A stretch of DNA of 64,000 nt from Elgaria multicarinata webbii (GCF_023053635.1 NC_086183.1:32159501-32223500), one strand, 5' to 3'. Positions 21,536-32,967 are shown, numbered from the stretch's first letter. Numbers and translations are program-made. Notes: generated by a model from the letters alone, not told the origin.

Positions 21536-22248
21536 GTTCTCTGTTCCTACTTGCCATCGGGGAGAAGCCCATCACCGCCATCCGAGAGGCCAGGCTGCCT
21601 GTCAGGAAGCCCAAGTCCCATTCCCAGGGGTCGGCGAAAAAACCATTGAGGTCTAGTGGCTTGCCACAATTGCTGAAGATCCGGTTCGCTGGTTCAGACT
21701 GGAAGCAAAAGGCTCTTTAGGCTCCTGGGTTCTCTTCCCAAGTCCAGGGAAGCGGCGAAGTCACCCAGCCGAAAGTGGGTTCATGGGCTGGCACTCGGGA
21801 TCTCCTAGACGCAGCAAGGCTGAGCTGGGCTGAGCTATGCCGGGCGGCCTGCCCCGTCCTGTCCCCGCTGGCTGCCTGTCAAGAGCTCTGTCTGCCTTCT
21901 TGTGAGTCGCCCAGCGTGGAAAGTGTGCGTGTGTGTCTGCTTTGCGTGGGTGAGCATCTGAGCTTTCGGGAGCTGTGAGAGAGCAGCTTTCAACTCCAGC
22001 AGGCAGGCAGGCGGGGACTGCGGAGGGCCGGGGTGGGGCTTGGCCAACACACCCAGGAGCAGGCCAATGGCTGTCAGCACCGTTGCCTTTCTTCCACCCA
22101 CACTCCCATGCTCTCGCTTCCTCCCTCTTCTTCCCTCTCTCCTTCTTTCAACGCTTTGCCAGCCCTCCTGCCAGCTGGGTTAAGCCAAGACGCCTTGCTC
22201 CTAGCCACACACGGAGGCTCGGTCCTTCTGCCTCCACGGAGCCTCCAA
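21536..22248. other. 5' flank of the PTGIR exon
   Basis: Upstream (minus-strand sense) of PTGIR. An untranslated first exon is expected by analogy with mammals but could not be placed. A plus-strand frame crossing 21132-21656 is the antisense shadow of the GC-rich exon. Confidence 0.4.
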
Positions 22249-22349
22249 GGCCATTTCTACACCTGCCAAAGGACACACAGGGGATCCTGGGAGCAGACAG
22301 GGACAATCCCTCCCTTGGCCTGGGATAACCCTTAGGTGTAGAAAGGGCC
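22249..22349. mobile_element. GGCC-ended MITE with 3-bp duplication
   Basis: 101 bp. GGCCATTTCTACACC at the left, GGTGTAGAAAGGGCC at the right. CAA flanks both sides (22246-22248, 22350-22352). Termini resemble 31795-31931. Confidence 0.75.
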
Positions 22350-22659
22350 CAATTCTCACTTGCTGCCCCGATGCAACTGGGCTCGCTGCCCACACCAGCT
22401 CCTCATTGTGCACGCTGAATTCATTCCCACCGACTTAAACCACAATCCCCGCCCCTCTGCACATCCGTCTCTGCGCGGAGACGCTCGTGGCCCAAAGAAG
22501 TCTCAGGATGCCTGGTGGCTGCTCTTGGGACTGGGAAACGCAACCTGCCTGGCGTAAGGTTGCCACCTGCTTTCGGACTGGCCCAGCTCCTCTGCCCTTA
22601 ACAGCATGGCAGTCATGCGCAAAGTGGGGAGGCTTTGTGGCTTTATTTTTTTTAAAATT

Positions 22660-23260
22660 TTATTTATTTCATTTCATTTCTATACCGCCCAATAGCCGAA
22701 GCTCTCTGGGCGGTTCACAAAAATTAAAACCATGAACAGCATAATAAAACAACCAACAATTTAAAAACACAAATACAAAATACAATATAAAAAGCACGAC
22801 CAGGATAAAACCACACAGCAGAAGTTGATATAAGATTAAAATACAGAATTAAAACAGTAAAATTTAAATGTAAGTTAAAATTAGTTGTTAAAATACTGAG
22901 AGAATAAAAAGGTCTTCAGCTGGCGACGAAAGGAGTACAGTGTAGGCTCCAGGTGGACCTCTCTGGGGAGCTCGTTCCACAGCTGGGGTGCCACAGCAGA
23001 GAAGGCCCTGCTCCTAGTAGCCACCTGCCTCACTTCCTTTGGCAGGGGCTCACAGAGAAGGACCCCTGTGGATGATCTTAAGGTCCGGGCAAGTACATAT
23101 GGGAGGAGGCGTTCTTTCAAATAACCTGCCCCCAAACCATTTAGGGCTTTGAATGTTAGTATCAGCACTTTGAATCGGGCCGGACCTGGACTGGCAGCCA
23201 ATGAAGTTGTAGAAGGACTGGCGTAATATGATCTCATCGGCCAGTCCCTGTTACCTGGGC
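22660..23260 (-). mobile_element. L2/Vingi-like LINE subfamily A
   Basis: Minus-strand frame with FKVLILTFKALNGLGAGYL, RTLRSSTGVLLCEPLPKEV, SRAFSAVAPQLWNELPREV and RRQLKTFLFSQYF. The 3' UTR hairpin is at 22683-22715. Confidence 0.85.
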
Positions 23261-23451
23261 TGATCAGGCTTCAGTTAAAGGCACAGGGATGTGCTCAGGG
23301 GTGCTGGGAAAATATGTACACTTTGGGGATGGGGGTGGGTCTATGTTAATCTCCCCTGTAGCACAGCGTTTGGAAAGACAATGTTGAAGACTTGGGGATG
23401 GGGGTGGAAAGAAACTGTTTGAATAAGCACACCTAAATAGGCGGAGCTCTT

Positions 23452-23532
23452 TAGAATCATAGAATAGTAGTGTTGGAAGGGGCCTGTAAGGCCATCAAGT
23501 CCAACCCCCCGCTCAATGCAGGAATCCACCCT
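23452..23532 (-). mobile_element. CR1 LINE 3' end
   Basis: 'agaatcatagaatagtagtg', 'ccatcaagtccaacccccc' and 'gcaggaatccaccct' are antisense CR1. Confidence 0.85.
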
Positions 23533-23647
23533 GGGTGGCTGCAAGAGAGAGATGGTCTTCTTAGTCGTGGCACCCTGTTTTATGGAATACCTTCCCCAAG
23601 GAAGCTCGGCTTTTCTTCTCTTCCAGGAATTTTAGAGACATATAGAG

Positions 23648-23720
23648 TGCAATCCTATGCATATTTAGATGGGGGGGGGGGGGGGAACGTCCTACAATTT
23701 CCAGCTTGCCCCAGCCAAGC
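23648..23720. mobile_element. MITE half, GCACAATCCTATGC family
   Basis: 'gtgcaatcctatgcatattt' followed by a G-run (23671-23685) and 'cctacaatttccagc'. Only one arm is visible. Confidence 0.5.
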
Positions 23721-23916
23721 GCAATCTTTTGAGAGGCTGGGGGTCCCAAAAGGAAGAGCCGGAAGAGGGCAGATGCCACAGTCCCACAGCATTTTTACCA
23801 CCTGAGGCACTTGCCTCACTTTGCCTAATAGTAGGGCCGGGCGGACACCTGAATTGTGGGAGGGAAAAATATCCAACCAGTACAGTACGCCTATTAGAGA
23901 ACTGTGAGTGTGTGTG

Positions 23917-23917
<1 letters not shown>

Positions 23918-23970
<53 letters not shown>
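23918..23970. repeat. (AAT)n microsatellite
   Basis: About 17 units, abutting the LINE at 23971. Confidence 0.95.
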
Positions 23971-24735
23971 TTATTTATTTATTTATTTATTTATTACACT
24001 TAGATACCACCCCCATAGCCAGGGCTCTCTGGGCGGTTTACAGAAATTCTAAAATTAAGATAAAAACAAGTATACAAAATTTAAAATTCTAAAACACAGA
24101 ACATACACACATAAAGCATTAAAAACTGTTAAAAAACTAAACGTGGGTGATTAAGACGTGCAGCCATATGCCTGGGCAAAGAGGAAAGTCTTAACCTGGC
24201 GCCGGAAAGATAGCAGCGTTGGTGCCAGGCAAGCCTTGTCAGGGAGATCGTTCCTTAGTCTGGGGGCCACCACCGAAAAGGCCCTGTCGCTCATTGCCAC
24301 ACTCCGAGCCTTTCTCGTAGTAGGCACCCGGAGGAGGACCTTAGATACTGAACGTAGTGACCGAGTATATTCACGTCGGGAGAGGCATTCTGTCAGGTAT
24401 CGTGGTCCCAAGCCGTGTAAGGCTTTATAGGTCAAAACCAGCACCTTGAATTGGGCTCGGAAACATACAGGCAGCCAGTGCAAGCGGACCAGAGCAGGTG
24501 TTAAATGGTCAAACCTTCTGGTTCCCAAAATCAATCTGGCCGCTGCATTTTGCACGAGCTGCAGCTTCCGAACCACCTTCAAAGGCAGCCCTACATAGAG
24601 CGCATTGCAGTAATCTAACTTGGAGGTTACCAGAGCATGGACAACTGAAGCCAGGTTATCCCTGTCCAGATAGGGGCGTAGCTGGGCCACCAACCGGAGC
24701 TTGTAAAAGGCGCTCCGTGCCACTGAGGTCACCTG
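23971..24735 (-). mobile_element. L2/Vingi-like LINE subfamily B, longest copy
   Basis: A 193-codon minus-strand frame (24151-24732) encodes SVARSAFYKLRLVAQLRPYL, SKLDYCNALYVGLPLKVV, QNAAARLILGTRRFDHLTP, FKVLVLTYKALHGLGPRYL, RAFSVVAPRLRNDLP. 5'-truncated; abuts another LINE tail at 24745. Confidence 0.88.
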
Positions 24736-24744
24736 ATGAGGAAA

Positions 24745-24895
24745 TTATTTATTACCCGCCTCTCCCTCTGGATTGAGGCGAGGATCAACACCAAACACAA
24801 TATAATAAATAAAATTAGTTAAAAGAGCATATAAAACCAATACAAAATTAAAATAACAACCACCGCATCTTAAAATCCTTAGGTTTAAAATTCAT
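24745..24895 (-). mobile_element. LINE 3' UTR of another subfamily
   Basis: 'tattacccgcctctccctct', 'ggattgaggcgaggatcaac' then A/T-rich 'aatataataaataaaatt'. Antisense tail of a LINE related by style to 61755-62240. Confidence 0.55.
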
Positions 24896-25420
24896 CTGGG
24901 TAGGCCTGCCGTATGTCAGGAGGAAGGGGAAGAGAAGCTGCACCTGTTGAATTTCTACCTGCCCGATGCTGTCAAAGGCAGGGAGCTGAGCCTGTCCTGA
25001 GTGTGGGGAGGAGAGTGGGCCCCGCTAACCTCTTGCTCTTCCTAGGATCGGTCTTTCCATGGAGGAACGTTGCCAACGTTGCAGCCTTGGCGAGGGTTGC
25101 AAAGGGGGAGAAGAACCCCCAGAAGAAGAGGGGAAATTAACCAGGAAGGAAGGGGAGCCCTCCGCTCCCTCTGCTGGACGATCTGGGTTGTAGCACCCGA
25201 TGCCTTCAACACAGGGCAAGACGAATTGGGGCATGTCAGGGGTGCTTTGAGACAGGGCAGGCCTTTGGGGTGGGCGAGCTGGATGGTCGCCCGGGGCACC
25301 AAGCTAAGGGGAGTCCAGCGTGGCTGTCCAAGGGGAGGAGGGCAACTGGGTCAATCCCCCCCTGCCTCAGTCCCTGTGCATACCATCGGCCCCGGGCCTG
25401 ACCCTGCCGCATTGCTCACC
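24896..25420. other. No gene recognised
   Basis: GC-richer DNA with overlapping frames, none recognised. Confidence 0.4.
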
Positions 25421-25530
25421 AGAATTCTTGGTATTTTGTTTAATAAAATACCAAGAATTCTAATAAACGGCTTCCTCTTTTTATGAAAACTATTTTAAAG
25501 TTTTCATAAAAAGAGGAAACCGTTCATTAG
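25421..25530. repeat. Two adjacent near-perfect hairpins
   Basis: Hairpin 1 has 17-nt arms 25421-25437 and 25445-25461 (agaattcttggtatttt and its exact inverse) with a 7-nt loop. Hairpin 2 has 31-nt arms 25461-25491 and 25499-25529 with two mismatches and a 7-nt loop. Confidence 0.9.
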
Positions 25531-25679
25531 AGTTTAAGATGACACTAACTCTCAACTTATAACTGTGACATAACGGGACCTCACCCCGGCCCTGATGAAG
25601 TAAATATTTTATGTAGTTGTGTATGAAACAGAATAAATGCTAATTTGGAGCTTACCCTGGCTGCAAAATGTGTCCTTGG

Positions 25680-25711
<32 letters not shown>

Positions 25712-25712
25712 C
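25680..25712. repeat. (GGCA)n microsatellite
   Basis: About eight GGCA units. Confidence 0.9.
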
Positions 25713-25774
25713 ACCTGCTTCTTAGCTAGGCCTGCAGCTCAGGTGTAAGGGAATCCAAATCTGTCAAGTATCCT

Positions 25775-25855
25775 GTAGGGTGGATTCCTGCATTGAGCAG
25801 GGGGTTGGACTAGATGGCCTTTTAGGATCCTTCTAAACCTGCTATTCTTTGATCA
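25775..25855 (+). mobile_element. CR1 LINE 3' end
   Basis: 'gggtggattcctgcattgag', 'ggttggactagatggcctt', then 'ctattctttgat'. Confidence 0.8.
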
Positions 25856-27164
25856 ATCACAGGAAGGTAAAATCTTTCTTTATGTCTGGGTGGCAATAGA
25901 GAGACAATGGGCCAGCCCCGGTTGCAGAGTTTGTTGTGAGGAGAAAAGGAACGGAGAAAGCTTTCAGGAGGGATTTGGTAGCAATGCAGGTGGTTTGTCC
26001 TTGTCACGGAAAGAACTCCAAAGCCACTGGGAAAAGAGTTCGAGGAGTGGGTGAACACCAGCAAAGATTTCCAGCCAAAATGCCACTGGAGAGTGATTTT
26101 CTGTTGCCATTACCGCAGGAAAAGACGTATGAGTGGTGTAAGGCCAGGTCTTAAGGGAGGAATCCACAACCAGAAGACTGTGAGACTGAGAGCTTCTCTA
26201 CAGGAGACATTTATTGCACACTCACAATTGAGCACTCGTGGAGGTTTGTGGGTCCTTTACATGACGTCGTCAACCTCCAGGATGTCTCGCTTTTAAAAAT
26301 AGGAGTTAAACGAACTCTTTAAAATGGTCGTGGGATATCACAGGCCACTAGAGAGCGCTGCTTCATTTAACTTTATGGAACATTGCCAAGAGGGGAAGTT
26401 TCCAATTGCAATTCACGTGGTCTAAAGGAACCATAGTCAATGCAGAAAGACGCCAGAAGAAGAAGAAAATGGTAAGGGTGCGGGATTTTTCCTTAATGTG
26501 GAGACGCACTGAGCCCCAGGAAGCTCCAAATCTAAATTCGGTCTGCCCGAATTTAGATTTGGAGTCCCTTTGGTCTGATCCAGCTGAGCTCTTTCTGTGT
26601 TCCTACGCTCTCCCCTGCACCCTCACTCAAGCTTCTCCACGCCAAGCGTGGAATGTCTCCCTGGCACTGCCTTTGTGCTGGAGATAAAGCAGGTTTTAAT
26701 TAGCTTGCCCTTTCAAGGCATTTAACTTCCAGCTGATAATTTTGTCTTAGCGCAGCTGGCAAGAGGACATTCATTATTCAGACTCACTTTTCCAGGCCTT
26801 TTCCAGACGGCGTCCATTTGTTACGACAGGGTCTTGTGAGGCCTTTTCTCAAGAGTCTTTTGCAATGTTTGGTTAATCAGCTTCCCAGTGATCCTGTGAG
26901 GTACGTGACTTACAAAAGGCTGAACTTCTCTTGTGCTTAGGCCTCCTGACATCTGCCCAGGGCTCTGTTGGAGGATGTGGAGAAATAAATCTGGGACCAA
27001 GAGTGCCTCTGAACATGTGCAGAATCTGACAGTTACATTTTTGCAGAGGTGGCCAAGGTTGCTCGATAAGGTCGCTCCCCTTTTACTGCCTCTACTCTGT
27101 TTGTGCCTTAACGACATCCTGTGATGCAGAAACTCAATGGTTGAAGCTTTCACACAAATCCTAA
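25856..27164. other. No gene recognised apart from a hairpin
   Basis: Frames such as 26821-27153 (minus) match nothing known. Confidence 0.4.
26524..26564. repeat. Perfect 17-bp hairpin
   Basis: Arms ctccaaatctaaattcg (26524-26540) and its exact inverse (26548-26564), loop gtctgcc. Confidence 0.9.
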
Positions 27165-27450
27165 TATTTATTTATTTATTTATTACACTTATATACCACC
27201 CCCATAGCTAGAGCTCTCTGGGTGGTTTACAGAAATTCTAAAATTGAGATAAAAACAAGTGTACAAGATTTTAAATTTTAAAGCATAAAGCATTAAAAAC
27301 CGTTAAAAAACTAAACATGTGGGTGATTAAGATGTGCTGCCATATGCCTGGGCTAAGAGGAAAGTCTTAACCTGGCGCCGGAAAGATAGCAGCGTTGGCA
27401 CCAGGTGAGCCTCGTCAGGGAGATCTGGGGGCCACCACCGAAAAAGGCAA
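27165..27450 (-). mobile_element. L2/Vingi-like LINE subfamily B, short copy
   Basis: 'ttataccacccccatagcta', 'ttaacctggcgccggaaaga', 'gggggccaccaccgaaaa'. Close to 23971-24260 with a short internal gap near 27424. Confidence 0.85.
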
Positions 27451-27627
27451 CAAAGCATCACGTGTTACATTTCTGTGTGCTGGGCTGCCACTAAAAGCAT
27501 TTAAAAAAAAATATAGTAAACCTAAGAGCGTTCTCAGCACTGCAGCATGACTTTACAGACTTCCCTTTGTCTAGTGAAAGCAGAATTATTTATCCAAAAA
27601 GAAGCAAGTATATGCACATGTTATATC

Positions 27628-27715
27628 TGCCTTCCCCAACTTGGCATTCTCCAGAAGTATCGGACTCCCAGCCAGCATGGGAGTTGTAGTTCAATGCATC
27701 TGGAGGACACCAGGG
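27628..27715. mobile_element. hAT-type MITE, CAGCCTTCC family, diverged
   Basis: 'ctgccttccccaacttggca', 'gggagttgtagttcaatgca', 'tctggaggacaccagg'. Confidence 0.65.
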
Positions 27716-28770
27716 CTGTCTCTATACACTGCTGCTTTGCCTCCTGATTCCCCCCCCCCAAAAAAAAACCCTGCAGCAGCGATAGAGTTTCACGCAGGAG
27801 GGAAACCCAAGAAAAATCGCAGCAGGTTAAAAAGAAGCTCCATTCTTGCAATCTTAAAGAGGTCATTTGGCTGGTCAAGCCCACCCCCTTCCCCCTGCCC
27901 TGCATTCATGAAACAGGTTGGGGACCTTGGAGCAACTGAAAAAGTCATGATAAAACCACACTGCGAAAAAGTGGAGTTTGGGGGAGGGGGGCTGCGTGTT
28001 GTGGCTGCGTGTTGGCGGCTGCATCACCGTGCAGCCACGACGGGGTATACAAGGCATATAGACCTGCCCCAGGTCAGGAAAGGCTGTCCTCTATGATTCT
28101 GGCCTCAGAATCTCTTCATGCACCATTATTATTATTGCTTGGCTTTTTTTAATAGAAATATGCATATTCTGGGCGATGTGGTTTGTGTCTCAGGAGAATT
28201 AAAAAATGTCCCTACTTGGTTGTGGAGGAAAAGTTGTCTCCTCTGTTTTCTGGGCCCTCCTGGGCCACGCTCCAACACACCTCCTCCTCGCGGAGGACAA
28301 CTGTGAGTGACCGGCCACAGCTGTTTGATGACGGATTGCCCACATCTTGCCAAAAGGAGGCTTGGCAAAGCCTGCCGGGTACCTAAGTGGCGAAGTTTGT
28401 CTAATCTGCATTTCGATCGGGACTGGCACGGCTCCCTCTCCCTTAACATATTAGGAAACCTGAGGGTAGGTTTATGGGACGGCAGGCGGTGGCTGGCGTG
28501 ACGGCGGAGGGGCCTGCAGTCCTTCTTCCTTACAATGCTTAGACAGTTCTCCATGGCTCCTGATCCAAACACACGCCACCATCTCCCTTCATGGCCCGGC
28601 GACGGCACTCCAAATTCTTACGCACCTTGGTGAATTACAGCCCAGCAACCTGCTTGGCTTTACAGAACTCCGGAGTTCCAGCACCCTCTGGCGACTGCTC
28701 TTGCCTGGCTGAAGAGGGTTATTTTCTAGATCTGCGCCCTCCCTCCTTTGGAAGCGCAATTTCAGCCCCC
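27716..28770. other. No gene recognised
   Basis: Frames at 27641-28096 and 28132-28608 are long but carry no recognisable domain. Confidence 0.4.
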
Positions 28771-28909
28771 CTTCTTCTTCTTCTTCTTCTTCTTCTTCTT
28801 CTTCTTCTTCTTCTTCTTCTTCTTCTTCTTCTTCTTCTTCTTCTTCTTCTTCTTCTTCTTCTTCTTCTTCTTCTTCTTCTTCTTCTTCTTCTTCTTCTTC
28901 TTCTTCTTC
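28771..28909. repeat. (TTC)n / (GAA)n run of about 46 units
   Basis: 139 nt of uninterrupted CTT/TTC, the longest simple repeat in the window, between PTGIR and GNG8. Confidence 0.97.
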
Positions 28910-29151
28910 CCTCCAGTGTCCTCTTCTGGCTGAATGCAGTATTACACAACTGTGCTACCCTTTCCTTGGGGCATCCTTGGGTGTTCAAGTTACCCCTTTG
29001 CTGGCCATGCCTTTCAGTTGCACTAGCAAAAAATGGACAGTTCTAAAATATATATGAGAGGGAGTTATCTGAGGCTGTGTGTGTGTGTGTGTCATTTGTT
29101 AGAGGAGGTGCGATCTCTTCATCTAAACACTGAGCAGGCAATACCTAGACC

Positions 29152-29245
29152 AGGGGTCTCCAACATAGCGCCCAGGGGGACCTCCAATGGCACCCATTAA
29201 GCCCTCCCCTCCATGCTTCCTTCAAACAAAGTGTTTTAAGAGAAG
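29152..29245. mobile_element. hAT-like terminal fragment
   Basis: 'caggggtctccaacatagcg' followed by 'ccaatggcacccattaagcc', in the style of hAT (Charlie) 5' ends. The other end is not found. Confidence 0.4.
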
Positions 29246-29424
29246 CCTTAGAAAAAGTCAGGGCAGTCTTCTTTCTCTCCCTTTCTAGCCTCTAGCCTTG
29301 TTTCTCTCTCTCTCTCCTTTAGCCCTTTGCCTTGCTGTTTCCCCTCTCGGTCAACCTTTACCCTAGCTGTTTCTTTCTCCTGTCTTTTTAGCTCTCTGTT
29401 ATTTCTCTCCCTGGGTTCAATTCC

Positions 29425-29590
29425 TTGCTGAGCTATGAAACTCACTCAATGACCTTGGATTATTCTCTGTCTTTCAGTCTAACCTACCTTACAGGGTTGT
29501 TGTGGGGGTAAAAATGAAGCAGGGTTACCACGTATGTCATGCTGAGCTTCTTAGAGGAAGAGGAGGACATAAAAGAAACGAATTAATGGG
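29425..29590 (+). mobile_element. tRNA-derived (Sauria-type) SINE 3' part
   Basis: 'attctctgtctttcagtcta', 'cctaccttacagggttgttg' and the 'gaggacataaaag' end. The pyrimidine-rich stretch at 29270-29420 precedes it. Confidence 0.6.
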
Positions 29591-29663
29591 TTTGACACCA
29601 CATTGTTGTTTTTTAAGCAGTTGCGTTTCCCTGCTGTGACTTTAAGTGTAGCCACAAACGTAT

Positions 29664-29757
29664 ACCAGCCTTCGTCAACCTGGTGCCCCCCTAAATGCCA
29701 GCTGCAGATGATGAGATTCCAAAACGTCTGAGGGCCCCAATTTGGGGAAGGCTGTCA
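29664..29757. mobile_element. hAT-type MITE, CAGCCTTCC family, eroded
   Basis: 'ccagccttcgtcaacctggt' at the left and 'ttggggaaggctgtcagg' at the right; the centre is degraded. Confidence 0.55.
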
Positions 29758-30078
29758 GGCCCTGTGAAATTTAGCAGGTGGGTCTTTTTTCACCCCTGGC
29801 ATGGAGAGAGCCAAACGATGGGAAAACTTCAGCTGCTGCGTTTCCTTGAGCCGGCCGGGCCACTACAGAGCAGAGCCAGGATAAAAATAAAAATGTTGAC
29901 AAATTTATTCCTGCTTCAGAAAATGCATAAAGTTGCCTCCCGGTCATTGTCCCCATTTGATTCTCATCCTTATCTGAAGCATTGCACCAGAAGGTAACTG
30001 GGACTTGTTCATTTCACATCCGGCGCTGTTTTCGGGGTTTGTTTTCATAGGTTTCAATCAGGACAGGACATGTCTTTA

Positions 30079-30195
30079 AGGGTGCAATCCCCCTAGACAG
30101 GCGGGAGAGTCCTATTTTGCTGGCTGGGGAATGCTGAGATGTGTAGGATTTGTGTGTGTGTGTGTGTGAACATGCATAGGATTGATTGCACCCTG
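30079..30195. mobile_element. MITE, GCACAATCCTATGC family
   Basis: 'agggtgcaatccccctagac' mirrors 'gcataggattgattgcaccc', with 'ctggctggggaatgctgaga' and a GT run in the middle. Confidence 0.65.
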
Positions 30196-30334
30196 AAGTC
30201 AACAGACAACTGAGCACACGCAGAGTGCCTTTGCCACACTACCAAGTAAGCACAAACAGCCGCTACACATCTTTAGAAACAATAGAGAAAATCTTCCTGG
30301 ATTCTAGGTAGGCTTGAATGCCAAACGCTGCAAC

Positions 30335-30770
30335 TATTTATTTATTTATTGCATTTCTCTACCGCCCAACAGCCAAAGCTCTCTGGGCGGTTCACAAAAA
30401 TTAAAAACATTCAAAGTATAAAACAACAGTATAAAACCATAAAAGTTCAACCAGATAAAAACAGCAGCAATGCAAAATTAGAAATTTAAAACACCCAAGT
30501 TAAAATTTATTTATAGACTGGCGTCTAAAAGCATATAATGTAGCTGCCAAGCGAACCTCCTTAGGGAGCTCATTCCACAGCCGGGGTGCCACAGCAGAGA
30601 AGGCCCTCCTCCTGGTAGCCACCTGCCTCACTTCCTTTGGCAGGGGCTCACGGAGAAGGACCCCTAAGGATGACCTTAGGGTCCGGGCAGGTACATATGA
30701 GAGGAGGTGTTCTTTCAGATAGCCTGGCCCCAAGCAGTTTAGGACTTTACATGTTAATACTAGCTCTCTG
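30335..30770 (-). mobile_element. L2/Vingi-like LINE subfamily A
   Basis: Minus-strand GYLKEHLLSYVPARTLRSS, EVRQVATRRRAFSAVAPRL and the 3' UTR hairpin. It carries a deletion between the FRR motif and the UTR relative to 2056-2461. Confidence 0.85.
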
Positions 30771-31794
30771 AATTATTTCTCCTTCATATTGGTTGTCCTG
30801 GTACTCACAAAACTCCCCCAAGGTGGGAAACTATTATGAATTGGACGATTGGGCAGACCCTAAACCTGGGTTGAGGAGCTCTCCCTCCTTGGCCCACAAG
30901 CCGCATATGGCCTGCAACTCAACTTCATTGTGTCCACGGCTGGATTTTTAAAAGCTACTACTTTTTTCTCCAGTTAAAAAAAAAAAAGTCCCAACCTGGA
31001 CTCTCTGGTTTAGGGACTAGACTTAATGGTGATTCCGTGGAGTGTGTCCTTGGCTTCACTTTCATTCGTTCCTGCTATGGCATCTATTCTTTTTGAATCG
31101 TCTTTGAATATCTGATTTGTTTAGCAATAAAAGCGTGTGACTTCTGTGATGCAGAATTTGCATGGGTGGGTTTATCGCTCTCCTAGAAGGTGAATTTGCA
31201 TGCATGGATCTGACCATAGGTTGCTGAATGGGCGCCCGTGTTCTGATATATTGCATTTTGCCAACCTGGTGCCCTCGAGATGTGATGGACTTTTCATCAT
31301 GAATCCGTGCCCAGATCAGCAGGAAATGTAAACTTGCAAACAGGCTAAACGTGCAAAAGGAATGTATTAGGTTTAAAGATGTGGGAGCCCTTGGAAAAAT
31401 GTAGAACTGCTTCTCTTGTCCACATTGGGGGCAAGCTGTTGCTGGAATTGTGTTTTTTCACACACTGCTACAAATTAGTTCCAGAGGGAAAAATGGGACG
31501 ATTACTCAAATGATACTGGGATGCAGCAGGCTGCCTGCAAGGTCAGATAGACGCTCCATGAAAAGTGAATGAGCAAAGAATGGAAATACCGGATAAATCA
31601 GCCAGTGGAGAAGCAGATGATTCACCCCACAGCTAGGATAACTGGGGGTGGGTGGGGGCACTTCCAGATGAGACTTTTATTATGCAACTGTCCTGCCCCA
31701 TTCACAGAATTTTAGGAGCTGGGGGGGGGGGTTTCCAGATGACATCATCTTCCATTTGTAACCCTCCTGTGTTTTCCCACAGCTGTTTTTCTTG
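30771..31794. other. No gene recognised
   Basis: 31258-31320 is an eroded CAGCCTTCC-MITE start ('ccaacctggtgccctcgaga'). Nothing else is supported. Confidence 0.4.
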
Positions 31795-31931
31795 GGCCCT
31801 TTCTACACCTAAGGATTATCCCAGGAAAATGAAAAGTCCCTGCCTGCTTCCGGGATCCCCCGTGTGTCATTTGCATACATAGGGATGATCCCGGGACGAG
31901 CCCAGGAAAAAAGGCAGGTGTAGAAACGGCC
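31795..31931. mobile_element. GGCC-ended MITE
   Basis: GGCCCTTTCTACACCTAAGG at the left and GGTGTAGAAACGGCC at the right. Flanks ttg and tta are a near 3-bp duplication. Related to 22249-22349 and, in its inner part, to 47091-47229. Confidence 0.7.
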
Positions 31932-32267
31932 TTAGAAGAAGAAGAAAATCTATTAAAGAGGGAAAGACGGAACAGCTGCATAATTCATTTTGACTGGTAG
32001 CGTTAGGAGCCCTGCTGCGGGTAGCACCCCAGGGACACCCCAGTCAGAAGAAGCCCCCTCCTCCCACAAATGCCTCTAAGAAATCTTAGTTCTGGCCAGA
32101 GCAGAGAGCAGGACGCCAGCCAGCAAGGCTGCCATTCAGAGGAAGACTTAAAAGAAACCATGTTTACAAGTGACTTCAAAAGAAATCTTTTGAATGATGT
32201 GACAATCAAGCCAAACCAAAAAAAATTAAAAAGCACACAGGCCCAAAACTATTTTCTTATTAACTTC

Positions 32268-32590
32268 TCCATTTGGATGGCTTTAAAACGGGTTGGATAA
32301 ATTTCCTAGAGGAGAAAGCTATAAGAACATCAGAAGAGCCCTGATGCTGGGTCAGACCAAGGGTCCATCTAGTCCAGCACTGTTCGCACAGTGGCCAACC
32401 AGCCATCCGCCAGGGATGAACAAGTAGGACAAAGGGCAACAGCACCCTCCCACCCATGTTCCCCAGCAACTGGTGCACACAGGCTTACTGCCTCGAATAC
32501 TGGAGATAGGACACAACCCTCAGGGGCAGTAGCCATTGATAGGCTATCAATAGTTACTAGTCCTCATGGCTAAGTGCAACCCCTCTGTTA
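32268..32590 (-). mobile_element. CR1/L3-type LINE, two pieces in opposite orientation
   Basis: 32268-32322 is a plus-strand piece ('ttggatggctttaaaacggg'). 32325-32590 is minus strand ('gggtcagaccaagggtccat', 'cactgttcgcacagtggcca', 'tactgcctcgaatactggag'). Confidence 0.7.
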
Positions 32591-32967
32591 CATATCCCTC
32601 TGATTCCAAAACAGCGTTCTCTGAAACTATGGCTGTAACAGCAGCAGCAGATGAAGACTGCTTGGTTAAATATAAATAAATGTTAATCTACAACACCTTG
32701 CAGCAGTGTAGCAAATGTTACCTCTTTAATTAATCATAAATAAAGAGGCTGGTTATGATAATTCAAAATAATAAGCTTAATAACCAAGATAAAGTAAAGG
32801 TCAAAGATTAGAAGGACTAAAACAGCAGTCAGTAAGTCAGAGTGTACAACCTAAATTTAATTAAGAAGAAGAGGTTTTTGATTTAAATTTAAATGATTAA
32901 TTTAAATTCAGTCTCAGTTAGCCAAAGCAGGAGAGTCCATAATTACTGTACCTGTTCTGAGGGACAG
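32591..32967. other. No feature recognised
   Basis: AT-rich; nothing supported. Confidence 0.4.

Noticed and set aside
20780-21649. 289-codon plus-strand frame opposite PTGIR
   Set aside because: Antisense shadow of a GC-rich receptor exon; its peptide is low complexity and has no known domain.
27641-28096. 151-codon plus-strand frame
   Set aside because: It starts inside a MITE and has no domain or homopolymer-free conserved block; probably chance.
28591-29046. Leucine/phenylalanine/arginine homopolymer frames
   Set aside because: Translation of the (TTC)n microsatellite.
32268-32590. Opposite-orientation LINE pieces as a twin-priming 5' inversion
   Set aside because: The inverted piece lies beyond the 3' end of the other piece rather than upstream of it, so twin priming does not explain the order.
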